From contig DAIMGT010000017.1 of the NCBI GenBank assembly GCA_036723735.1, forward strand, positions 1-54,316: DNA of 54,316 nucleotides, given 5' to 3'. This document shows, in pieces, positions 34,082 through 42,142 of this stretch. The notes under the pieces are model-generated. The model did not search any database. It was not told the DNA's origin and saw only the letters and a program-made list of their open reading frames with translations. The position numbers and the translations under genes are program-made. This DNA is from UBA4656 sp002405525. GTDB taxonomy: Bacteria > Pseudomonadota > Gammaproteobacteria > Xanthomonadales > Ahniellaceae. Every line of letters starts with the position of its first letter. Position 1 is the first letter of the stretch.

Positions 34082-36249
34082 GCCGGCAGCAGGAACACCG
34101 CGGCCAGCGGCGGCAGGGTGACCGGCAGCGAGCGCCCGCGCCCGCGGTCGGGCACTGCCTGTGCGGCGATCGTCGCCGTGCCGTCGCCGACGTCGCCGCC
34201 GCCGTAGTGGTGCGAGTCGGTGTTGAGCGCGCAGCGCCATCCGACGGGTGCATCGTCGGGCAGCGGGATGCGGTAGCCGTGGCGCGGCACCGGGGTGAAG
34301 TTGCACGCCACGATCGCGATCCCGCCCGCGCCGTCGCGCCGCGCCCAGGCCAGCACGCTGTGCTCCGCGTCGTCGCCGACCAGCCACTCGAAGCCGGCCG
34401 CCTCGCAGTCACGCCGGTGCAGCGCGGGCGTGGCGCGGTAGAGGCGGTTCAGGTCGCCGACCAGTCGCTGTACGCCGGCGTGTCGCGGGTCGTCGAGCAG
34501 GTGCCACGGCAGCGTCGCGTCGTGGCGCCACTCTTCGGGCTGGGCGAACTCCTGGCCCATGAACAGGAGCTTCTTGCCCGGATGGCCCCACATGAAGCCG
34601 TAGTAGGCGCGCAGGTTGGCGAAGCGCTGCCAGTCGTCGCCCGGCATCTTGCCCAGCATCGATCCCTTGCCGTGCACCACCTCGTCGTGCGAGATCGGCA
34701 GCACGAAGTTCTCGCTGAAGGCGTAGACGAGGCCGAAGGTGGCCTTGTCGTGATGCCAGCGGCGGTGCACGGGGTCTTCGTGGATGTAGCGCAGGGTGTC
34801 GTTCATCCACCCCATGTTCCACTTGTAGTGGAAGCCCAGCCCACCGGCGTCGACCGGGGCGCTGACGCCGGGGAAGGCGGTGGACTCCTCGGCCACCGCG
34901 ATCGCGCCCGCCATTGCGCCGAGATCGGTGTTGATCCGGCGCAGCAGCGATATCGACTCCAGGTTCTCGCGTCCGCCGAACGCGTTGGGCAACCACTCGC
35001 CGGGTTTGCGCGAATAATCGCGATAGATCATCGACGCGACCGCGTCCACGCGCAGGCCGTCGACGCCGTAGCGTTCGACCCAGAAGCGTGCGCTCCCGGC
35101 GAGGAAGTCGCGCACCTCGTTGCGGCCGAAGTTGTAGATGTGGGTGCCCCAGTCCTGGTGCCACCCTTCGCGCGGGTCTGCGTACTCGTACAGCGCGGTG
35201 CCGTCGAAGCGCGCCGGTCCGTGCGGGTCGGCCGGGAAATGCGCCGGCACCCAGTCCACCAGCACCCCGAGTCCCTTCGCATGGCAGGCGGCGACGAAGC
35301 GGCCGAAACCTTCGGGCGGGCCGAAGCGCGCGCTGGGCGCGTACATCCCCAGCGACTGGTAGCCCCACGATCCGTCGAAGGGGTGCTCGCCCGGGGGCAT
35401 CAGTTCGACATGGGTGAAGCCCAGCGTGGCCGCGTAGTCGGGAAGTTCGGCGGCGAGTTCGTCCCAGGTCGGGAAGCCGCCGGCGGCGTGCCGCCACGAT
35501 GCGGCGTGCACCTCGTAGATCGCGATCGGCGCATCGCGGCGATTGGCTGCGGCGCGCTCCGGCGGCAGCGCCACCGGCTGCGGCAGGTGCGCCACACGGC
35601 TGGCGGTCCCGGGTCGCAGTTCGGCGGCGAACGCATAGGGGTCGGCCTTCGAGGGCAGCAGGGCGCCGTCCGCGCCGAGCAGTTCGAACTTGTAGAGGTC
35701 GCCCGCGGCGACGCCCGGGATGAAGATCTCCCAGACGCCCGCGGCGTGGCGCAGGCGCATCGGGTGGCGGCGGCCGTCCCATTGGTTGAAGGACCCCACC
35801 ACGCTCGCGCGGCGCGCGTTGGGCGCCCACAGCGCGAAGCGCGTGCCGGCGACTCCGTCGACCACCATCGGATGCGCGCCAAGCACGCCGTAGGGCTGCG
35901 GGTGGCGCCCTTCGCGCAGGGCATGCAGGTCGGATTCCGCGAGCTGCGGGCCGAAGGCGTAGGCGTCGGCCAGTACGGTCGTGGCGCCGGAGGCCCAGCG
36001 CACCCGAAGGCGATAGTCGTAGCGCGCCGTACGACCGCGCGCTTCGCCCTCGAACAGCCCGCCCGGATCGCGCGGCGACAGCGTGGCGACCAGCGCACCG
36101 TTCGCGGCATCGACGGCATCGACCGCGGTCGCGCCCGCCAGCATGGCCCGATGCCACCAGCGCCCGCCCGCGACGTGCAGGCCGAGCACCGCGAAGGGAT
36201 CGGGATGGCGCGCCCCGACCAGCGCCGCGACGTCGCCTCCCCCGAGCAT
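34078..36249 (-). CDS. glgB: 1,4-alpha-glucan branching enzyme GlgB
   Basis: Creates alpha-1,6 branches in glycogen; 723 aa, full length. Two N-terminal beta-sandwich domains are visible (HPDPFAVLGLH, then PYGVLGAHPM and FNQWDGRRHPMR), followed by the GH13 barrel: ELMPPGEHPFDGSWGYQ, nucleophile Asp in GLRVDAVASMIYRDYSR, acid/base Glu in AVAEESTAFPGV, and Asp in PISHDEVVHGKGSM. It starts 3 nt after the glgP stop and its own stop overlaps the glgX start. glgC and glgA, needed to build the linear chain, are not in this window. Confidence 0.97.
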   Translation of the reverse strand: MLGGGDVAALVGARHPDPFAVLGLHVAGGRWWHRAMLAGATAVDAVDAANGALVATLSPRDPGGLFEGEARGRTARYDYRLRVRWASGATTVLADAYAFGPQLAESDLHALREGRHPQPYGVLGAHPMVVDGVAGTRFALWAPNARRASVVGSFNQWDGRRHPMRLRHAAGVWEIFIPGVAAGDLYKFELLGADGALLPSKADPYAFAAELRPGTASRVAHLPQPVALPPERAAANRRDAPIAIYEVHAASWRHAAGGFPTWDELAAELPDYAATLGFTHVELMPPGEHPFDGSWGYQSLGMYAPSARFGPPEGFGRFVAACHAKGLGVLVDWVPAHFPADPHGPARFDGTALYEYADPREGWHQDWGTHIYNFGRNEVRDFLAGSARFWVERYGVDGLRVDAVASMIYRDYSRKPGEWLPNAFGGRENLESISLLRRINTDLGAMAGAIAVAEESTAFPGVSAPVDAGGLGFHYKWNMGWMNDTLRYIHEDPVHRRWHHDKATFGLVYAFSENFVLPISHDEVVHGKGSMLGKMPGDDWQRFANLRAYYGFMWGHPGKKLLFMGQEFAQPEEWRHDATLPWHLLDDPRHAGVQRLVGDLNRLYRATPALHRRDCEAAGFEWLVGDDAEHSVLAWARRDGAGGIAIVACNFTPVPRHGYRIPLPDDAPVGWRCALNTDSHHYGGGDVGDGTATIAAQAVPDRGRGRSLPVTLPPLAAVFLLPA

Positions 36250-36252
36250 CGG

Positions 36253-38727
36253 TCAGCCGCGACTGCCGCCGGCGGGCGGGGCCAGGGTGGACGGCGCCCA
36301 GACCTGGGCGACGTAGTCGCGTACGGTACGGTCCACCGAGAAGGCGCCCATGCCGGCGATGTTGCGCGCCACCGCGGCCTGCCAGCGCGCGGGATCGGCG
36401 TGCAGCGCGTCCACCCGAGCCTGCGCGGCGCAGTAGTCGGCGAAGTCGGCGAGCAGGAAGTAGCGGTCGACGTGCAGCAGGTCGTCGACCACGGCGCGAT
36501 AGCGCTGCGGCTCGCCGGGGCTGTACAGCCCTCCCGCGATATCGTCCAGCACGGCCTGCAACGCCGGATTTTGTTGCGCGATCCAGCGCGGGTGGTAGCC
36601 GACCTCGCGCAGCCGTGCGATGCCCTCGGCGCGGTGCCCGAACACGAACACGTCGTCCACGCCGATCGCCTGCGCCATCTCGATCGTGGCGCCGTCCCAG
36701 GTGCCGATGGTCAGCGCGCCGTTGAGGGCGAACTTCATGTTGCCGGTGCCCGAGGCTTCGGTGCCGGCGGTGGAGATCTGTTGCGACAGGTCGGCGGCCG
36801 GGATGATGGCTTCGGCGACGCTGACGCCGTAATTGGGCAGGAATACCAGTTTCAGCCGATCGTCGAGCCGCGGGTCGGCGTTGACCACGCGGCCGATGTC
36901 GTGCGCCAGACGCACGATCTGCTTGGCCGCGTGGTAGGCGGTCGCCGCCTTGCCGGCCATCACCACCACTCGCGCCGACCAGCCGCGGCCGTCGGGGCCG
37001 TGCGGGGCGGCCAGCATGGCTCGATAGCGCGCGGCCACTTGCAGCAGGTTCAGCAACTGCCGCTTGTATTCGTGGATGCGCTTCACCTGCACATCGAACA
37101 GCGCTGCCGGATCGACCCGGATGCCGATATCGCGCGCGATGCGCGCGGCCAGCGCCCGCTTGTTGGCGCGCTTGGCGGCGGCCAGCGCGGCGTGCAGGTC
37201 CGGATCGTCGGCCTGCGCGCGCAGTCGCGACAACTGCGACAGGTCGTGCCGCCAGCCGCCGCCGATCCGCGCGTCGAGCACGGCGGCGAGGCCGGGGTTG
37301 GCTTGCGCCAGCCAGCGCCGCGGGGTGACGCCGTTGGTCACGTTGTGGAAGCGGTCGGGAAACAGGCGCGCGTAGTCGGCGAAGATCGTCTCCACCATCA
37401 GCTGCGAGTGCAGCGCGGCCACGCCGTTGACCCGGTGCGAGGCCACCACGGCGAGCGCGGCCATGCGCACGCGCCGTTCGCCCGATTCGTCGATCAGCGA
37501 CACCCGCTGCACCAGCGCCTCGTCGCCGGGGAAGCGGCGGCGCACGTCGGCGAGAAAGCGCGCGTTGACCTGATAGATCAGGTCGAGGTGACGCGGCAGC
37601 AGGCGCTCGAACAGGCGCAGCGGCCAGGTCTCCAGCGCCTCGGGCATCAGGGTGTGGTTGGTGTATGACACCGCCTCGCGGGTGATCCGCCAGGCGTCGT
37701 CGAAGGCCATGCCGTGCCCGTCGATGAGCAGGCGCAGCAGTTCGGCCGGCGCCAGTGCCGGGTGGGTGTCGTTGAGGTGGATGGCGTTGCGGCGGCCGAG
37801 GTCGTCCAGCGTGCCGCGCTCGGCAAGGTGGCGGCGCAGCAGGTCCTGCAGGGACGCCGAAACGAGCAAGGCTTCCTGCCGCAGGCGCAGTTCGCGGCCG
37901 GCCTCGTGGCTGTCGTCGGGGTAGAGCACCCAGTTGAGCGCGTCGGCCGCCACCTGATCGCGCGCGGCGGCCGCGTAGTCGCCGCGACAGACCGCCTCGA
38001 AGTCGATTGGCCGCTCGGGTCGCGCGTGCCACTGGCGCAGCGTGGCCGTGCGTTCGCCGTGGTGGGCCGGCACCACGAAGTCGAAGGCGCGCGCCACGAC
38101 CCGTTCGGCCGGCACCCAGCGGCTGCCGCCGGCGCGGTCGGATTCCACGCGGCCGCCGAAGCAGACCGTGTACTCGACCTCCGGCCGCTCGAACTCCCAG
38201 CGCGAGCCGTCTCGCAGCCAGTCGTCGGGCGCCTCGGCCTGGCGGCCGTCGGGCGTGCTCTGGGCGAACATGCCGTAGCGGTAGCGAAGTCCGTAGCCGA
38301 AGGCCGGCAGGCCGAGTTCGGCGAAGGCGTCGAGGAAGCAGGCCGCCAGCCGTCCGAGGCCGCCGTTGCCGAGCGCGGCGTCGGGTTCGGCCTCCAACGC
38401 ATCGGCGAGGTCGAGACCACGCGCGGCGAGCTCGGCGCGCAGCGGGCCTTCCACGTCCAGTGCGGCGAGCGCGTTGCCCAGCGCCCGGCCGATCAGGAAC
38501 TCCATCGAAAGGTAGTGCACGCGGCGGCAGGCATTGCGGCCGCGGGCAGCGTCCTCGGCCTGGGTGCGGGCGAAGCGCCGTGCGAGCACGTCGCGGCAGG
38601 CGTCGGCCGCGCAGCGCAGGGCGGTGCGGGCGTCGAGCGGGCCGGCCTGACCGTCGGCGAGCGCGCGAAAGCGGGCGGCGATCTCGTCGCCGAGGACGGC
38701 CGGCGGCGCGGCGGTGGTGGTGGGCAT
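36253..38727 (-). CDS. glgP: Glycogen/starch phosphorylase GlgP
   Basis: PLP-dependent GT35 enzyme removing glucose-1-phosphate from chain ends. 824 aa from ATG 38727 (ribosome site GGGAG). Motifs: RVHYLSMEFLIGRALGNAL, GNGGLGRLAACFLDA, LNDTHPALA, NGVTPRRWL, and the PLP lysine in EASGTGNMKFALNGALTIGT. First gene of the leftward operon. On its promoter side, TAAGCT (38780 region, minus strand) resembles a -10, and a LacI-type operator lies about 29 bp upstream of it at 38810-38823, shared with the divergent transporter gene. Confidence 0.97.
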   Translation of the reverse strand: MPTTTAAPPAVLGDEIAARFRALADGQAGPLDARTALRCAADACRDVLARRFARTQAEDAARGRNACRRVHYLSMEFLIGRALGNALAALDVEGPLRAELAARGLDLADALEAEPDAALGNGGLGRLAACFLDAFAELGLPAFGYGLRYRYGMFAQSTPDGRQAEAPDDWLRDGSRWEFERPEVEYTVCFGGRVESDRAGGSRWVPAERVVARAFDFVVPAHHGERTATLRQWHARPERPIDFEAVCRGDYAAAARDQVAADALNWVLYPDDSHEAGRELRLRQEALLVSASLQDLLRRHLAERGTLDDLGRRNAIHLNDTHPALAPAELLRLLIDGHGMAFDDAWRITREAVSYTNHTLMPEALETWPLRLFERLLPRHLDLIYQVNARFLADVRRRFPGDEALVQRVSLIDESGERRVRMAALAVVASHRVNGVAALHSQLMVETIFADYARLFPDRFHNVTNGVTPRRWLAQANPGLAAVLDARIGGGWRHDLSQLSRLRAQADDPDLHAALAAAKRANKRALAARIARDIGIRVDPAALFDVQVKRIHEYKRQLLNLLQVAARYRAMLAAPHGPDGRGWSARVVVMAGKAATAYHAAKQIVRLAHDIGRVVNADPRLDDRLKLVFLPNYGVSVAEAIIPAADLSQQISTAGTEASGTGNMKFALNGALTIGTWDGATIEMAQAIGVDDVFVFGHRAEGIARLREVGYHPRWIAQQNPALQAVLDDIAGGLYSPGEPQRYRAVVDDLLHVDRYFLLADFADYCAAQARVDALHADPARWQAAVARNIAGMGAFSVDRTVRDYVAQVWAPSTLAPPAGGSRG

Positions 38728-38809
38728 CCGGTGTCGCTCCCGGCGGGCGACAGGCCCGCGTCTGGCGAGGCGGCAGCTTAGGCCGGGGGTGCCGCCGCGG
38801 GCATGCCGG

Positions 38810-38823
38810 TGCAAACGTATTCA
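38810..38823. promoter_or_regulatory. LacI-family operator between glgP and the SSS transporter
   Basis: TGCAAACGTATTCA, a pseudo-palindrome around a central CG, matching the LacI/GalR form TGNAANCGNTTNCA. It matches the reverse complement of the site at 51999-52012 (TGCAATCGTATACA) at 12 of 14 positions. The likely binder is the LacI-family protein at 44761-45786 (inference). Confidence 0.65.
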
Positions 38824-38837
38824 TCGCAGACGTGGCA

Positions 38838-38856
38838 TGAAACCGCATTAGTTTCA
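38838..38856. promoter_or_regulatory. Perfect inverted repeat in the glgP/SSS divergent region
   Basis: TGAAAC-CGCATTA-GTTTCA: 6-bp arms, 7-bp spacer, 14 bp from the LacI-type operator and 34 bp upstream of the transporter ATG. It could be a second regulator site. Confidence 0.4.
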
Positions 38857-38890
38857 GCACCTTGCATGATCGCCGTCCCGGGGGTGGCCG

Positions 38891-40315
38891 ATGGTCGGCA
38901 GTGACGCAGTCCAGATCGCGGTGTTCGTCGCGCTCACCCTCGCAGTGGCCTTGGCGACGTGGTGGAAGTGCCGCGGCGCTGTACACGCCAAGGACCCTGC
39001 AAAAGAGTACTTCCTCGCCGGCGGCGGCCTGACCTGGCCGTTCATCGCCGGCTCGCTGCTGCTGACCAACATCTCCTGCGAGCAGCTGGTCGGCATGAAC
39101 GGGGCGCAGTTGATGCTGGTGGCGTGGTGGGAGTTCGGCGCCGCGGCCGGCCTGCTGGTGCTGGCCCACGTGCTGGTGCCGATGTACTACCGCTACAACT
39201 GCACCACCACCACCGAACTGCTGGAAAAGCGCCTCGGCGACGCCGGCGTGCGCGCCACGGTGTCGGTGCTGTTCCTGCTCGGCTATCTCTTCATCCTGCT
39301 GCCGGTGGTGCTCTACACCGGCGCGGTGTTCATGCGCGAGATGTTCGCGCCCGACCTGCCGGTGATCGCGATCGCCGCCGCCTACGCGCTGGCGGGCCTG
39401 GCCTACGCGGCGTTCGGCGGCCTGCGCGCGATCGCGGTCAGCGACACCTGGAACGGCATCGGCCTGCTGGTGATGGGCGGCGCGGTGCTGTGGTTCGCCC
39501 TCGACGCGGTGGGCTTCGACGTGTCGGGCATCCCGCCCGAGCGCTGGACCCTGGTCGGCGCGGACGACTCCGAGATCCCCTGGCACACCCTGCTCACCGG
39601 GATGCTGTTCATCCACGTGTTCTACTGGGGCACCAACATGGTCATCGCGCAGCGCGCGCTGGCCGCCGGCAGCGTGCGCGAGGCGCAGAAGGGCATCTAC
39701 GCCGCGGCGGCGATGAAGCTGCTGCTGCCGGCCATCGTGGTGGTGCCGGGCGTGATCGCCTACAAGCTGTACGGCGACACCGGCGACGCGACCTACGGCC
39801 GGCTGGTCGCCGACGTGCTGCCGCCGTGGATGAGCGGCGCGTTCGCGGCGATGATCTTCGGCGCGGTGCTGTCGTCGTTCAATTCCTGCCTCAACTCGGC
39901 GTCCGCGCTGTACACCTGCGACCTGCACCTGAAGTACGTCGACCCGAAGGCCGACGTGAAGCGCGTGGGGCAGTGGGTGGCGGTGCTCTACACCATCGTG
40001 CCGGTGCTGATGGTGCCGCTGTACGCCGATGCGAAGAGCATCATCGCCCTGCTGCAGCAGTTGAACGGGCTGTACTCGATGCCGGTGCTGGCGGTGTTCA
40101 TCGTCGCCATCGCCTTCTCCGGCGTCGACGGCCGCGCGGCGCGCGCAGGCCTCGCCTTCGGTGCCGCGCTGTACGCCGTGTTCACCTTCGCCTGGACGCC
40201 GCTGCACTACATCCACCTGATGTTCATCACCCTCGTCGCCACCGTGGCCTTCATCCTGCTGTTGTCGCGCTGGATAGTGCGCGGTGGCGGGGTGGCGGTC
40301 GTCGCTCCGGGGTAG
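38891..40315 (+). CDS. Sodium/solute symporter (SSS family, sugar-type)
   Basis: Sodium-coupled inner-membrane importer, 474 aa with about 13-14 helices. EYFLAGGGLTWPFIAGSLLLTNISCEQLVGMNGAQ is the SLC5/vSGLT N-terminal signature; later TELLEKRLGD, FGGLRAIAVSDTWNGIGLLVMGG, NMVIAQRALAAGS and IFGAVLSSFNSCLNSASALYTCDL follow SGLT order. Sugar transport, probably glucose or galactose, is inferred from the resemblance to SGLT and from divergence from glgP. It shares a 163-bp control region with glgP. It is followed by a GGGCCC-rich repeat, so the MFS and amylase genes are probably a separate unit. Confidence 0.88.
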   Translation: MVGSDAVQIAVFVALTLAVALATWWKCRGAVHAKDPAKEYFLAGGGLTWPFIAGSLLLTNISCEQLVGMNGAQLMLVAWWEFGAAAGLLVLAHVLVPMYYRYNCTTTTELLEKRLGDAGVRATVSVLFLLGYLFILLPVVLYTGAVFMREMFAPDLPVIAIAAAYALAGLAYAAFGGLRAIAVSDTWNGIGLLVMGGAVLWFALDAVGFDVSGIPPERWTLVGADDSEIPWHTLLTGMLFIHVFYWGTNMVIAQRALAAGSVREAQKGIYAAAAMKLLLPAIVVVPGVIAYKLYGDTGDATYGRLVADVLPPWMSGAFAAMIFGAVLSSFNSCLNSASALYTCDLHLKYVDPKADVKRVGQWVAVLYTIVPVLMVPLYADAKSIIALLQQLNGLYSMPVLAVFIVAIAFSGVDGRAARAGLAFGAALYAVFTFAWTPLHYIHLMFITLVATVAFILLLSRWIVRGGGVAVVAPG

Positions 40316-40320
40316 GGAGC

Positions 40321-40557
40321 GAGGGCTCAGGGCCCAGGGGCCAGAGGAGCAGTGCTTCGGGCGCGCTCTTGACTGGGCCCTGAGCCCTGGGCCCTGGGCC
40401 CCCTGCAATCAGGGTATAGGGCCCAGGGTATAGCGAGGTGCGAAGGGTGAGGCGCCCTTCAACGCAACCGCGAGGAAGCCGTTCCCGTCGACCATCGCCC
40501 TGCAGTTCGCTGACCAACCGTCGGCTATACCCTCTGCCCTATACCCTGGGCCCTGAA
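40321..40557. repeat. GGGCCC/TATAGGG inverted repeat block, family C, copy 2
   Basis: GAGGGCTCAGGGCCCAGGGG (40321-40340) is inverted as TGGGCCCTGAGCCCTGGGCCC (about 40376-40396). CAGGGTATAGGGCCCAGGGT (from about 40409) is inverted as TATACCCTGGGCCCTG (about 40542-40557). The nested arms could form a long cruciform. The block starts 6 bp after the transporter stop. No gene lies in 40316-40605. Confidence 0.6.
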
Positions 40558-40605
40558 TCGCGAGCCGCAATCCTTCCTGCACATCCGTCCAACAGAGCAA
40601 AGCGC

Positions 40606-42132
40606 ATGTCCAGTCCCCACCACCGTCCGGCGATTCGCCCGCAACTCTCGTTCTGGCAGATCTGGAACATGTGCTTCGGCTTCCTCGGCATCCAGTTCGG
40701 GTTCGCGCTGCAGAACGCGAACATGAGCCGGATCTTCCAGACCCTCGGCGCGGAGATGGACGAGCTCGCGGTGCTCTGGATCGCGGCACCGCTGACCGGA
40801 CTCATCGTGCAGCCGATCGTCGGCCACTACTCCGACCGCACCTGGACGCGCCTCGGCCGCCGCCGCCCGTACTTCCTGTGGGGTGCGGTCTGCACCAGCC
40901 TCGCGCTGGTGTTCATGCCGAACGCCGGCGCGCTGTGGATCGCGGCCGGCCTGCTGTGGATCCTCGACGCCTCGATCAACGTGTCGATGGAGCCGTTCCG
41001 GGCCTTCGTTGGCGACCAGTTGCCGCCCAACCAGCGTCCGCGCGGCTATGCGATGCAGAGCTTCTTCATCGGCATCGGGGCGGTGGTGGCGAGCATGCTG
41101 CCGTTCCTGCTGGAGAAGGCGGGCGTGGCCAATACCGCGGGGCCCGGCGAGATTCCCGACACCGTGCGCTGGGCCTTCTACGCCGGCGCGGTGGTGCTGT
41201 TCCTCGCGGTGGGCTGGACCGTGCTGAGCACGCGCGAGTATCCGCCGGACCAGCTCGAGGCCTTCGAGCGCGCGCGTCCTCTGGCGGAGCCGGTGCGCGC
41301 AGCCGCCTCGGTCGGCTGGGGCGAGCCGCTGGCCTGGATCGGCATCGGCGTGGCCGCGGCGTTCGGCGTGCAGTGGCTGGAGGCCTGGCGCGAGGCCTCG
41401 CACAAGGAACTCTACGTGCTGGCCGGTCTTGCGGTCGGTTACGGCCTGTTCCTCGCCTGGGTCGCCAGTCGTCGCGCGCCGGAACTGCTGGACAGCATCG
41501 TCGGTGACCTGCGCGCGATGCCCGGCACGATGCGCCGGCTCGCGGTGGTGCAGTTCTTCTCCTGGTTCGCGCTGTTCGCGATGTGGCTGTACACCACGGC
41601 GGCGGTGACCGCGGTGCACTACGGCACCACCGACACCACGTCCGAGGCCTACAACAGCGGCGCCAACTGGGTCGGCGTGCTGTTCGCCGCCTACAACGGC
41701 TTCGCCGCGCTGGCCGCGATCGTCATCCCGCCGCTGGCGCGCGCGATCGGCCTGCGCCTGACGCACCTCGTCAACCTCTGGCTCGGCGCCCTGGCGCTGG
41801 TGTCCTTCCAGTGGATCAGCGACCCGGACTGGCTGCTGCTGCCGATGGTCGGCGTCGGCTTCGCCTGGGCCTCGATCCTGTCGATCCCCTATGCGCTGCT
41901 GTGCGATGCGCTGCCGGCGAAGAAGATGGGCGTGTACATGGGCATCTTCAACTTCTTCATCGTGATCCCGCAGCTGGTGGCGGTCGGCAGCATGGGCTTC
42001 GTGCTGGAGGCCTTCCTCGGCGGACAGCCGATCCTGATGCTGGCGCTCGGCGGCGCGAGCTTCGTGATCGCCGGGCTCGCCGTGCTGCGGGTCGCGGAAC
42101 CGGCCGCCGATGGCGTGCCGGCGCGGGCCTGA
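40606..42132 (+). CDS. MFS transporter of the SLC45-like sugar:proton type
   Basis: 508 aa, about 12 helices. The start LSFWQIWNMCFGFLGIQFGFALQNANMSRIFQTLG, then LWIAAPLTGLIVQPIVGHYSDRTWTRLGRRRPYF, is the GPH/SLC45 signature with the RLGRRRP loop. Its bacterial relatives beside amylase genes import maltose or other alpha-glucosides with protons. Here the alpha-amylase starts 10 bp after its stop, which supports maltose or maltodextrin uptake. The ATG at 40606 has only a weak ribosome site (AGAGCAAAG). Confidence 0.88.
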   Translation: MSSPHHRPAIRPQLSFWQIWNMCFGFLGIQFGFALQNANMSRIFQTLGAEMDELAVLWIAAPLTGLIVQPIVGHYSDRTWTRLGRRRPYFLWGAVCTSLALVFMPNAGALWIAAGLLWILDASINVSMEPFRAFVGDQLPPNQRPRGYAMQSFFIGIGAVVASMLPFLLEKAGVANTAGPGEIPDTVRWAFYAGAVVLFLAVGWTVLSTREYPPDQLEAFERARPLAEPVRAAASVGWGEPLAWIGIGVAAAFGVQWLEAWREASHKELYVLAGLAVGYGLFLAWVASRRAPELLDSIVGDLRAMPGTMRRLAVVQFFSWFALFAMWLYTTAAVTAVHYGTTDTTSEAYNSGANWVGVLFAAYNGFAALAAIVIPPLARAIGLRLTHLVNLWLGALALVSFQWISDPDWLLLPMVGVGFAWASILSIPYALLCDALPAKKMGVYMGIFNFFIVIPQLVAVGSMGFVLEAFLGGQPILMLALGGASFVIAGLAVLRVAEPAADGVPARA

Positions 42133-42142
42133 GGAATTCAGC

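Noticed and set aside
34207..40408. Very long open frames antisense to the glg genes (over 1000 codons on the plus strand and nearly 2000 on the minus strand)
   Set aside because: High GC removes stop codons. These frames are Arg/Ala/Pro/Gly-rich, have no domains and overlap clearly real genes.
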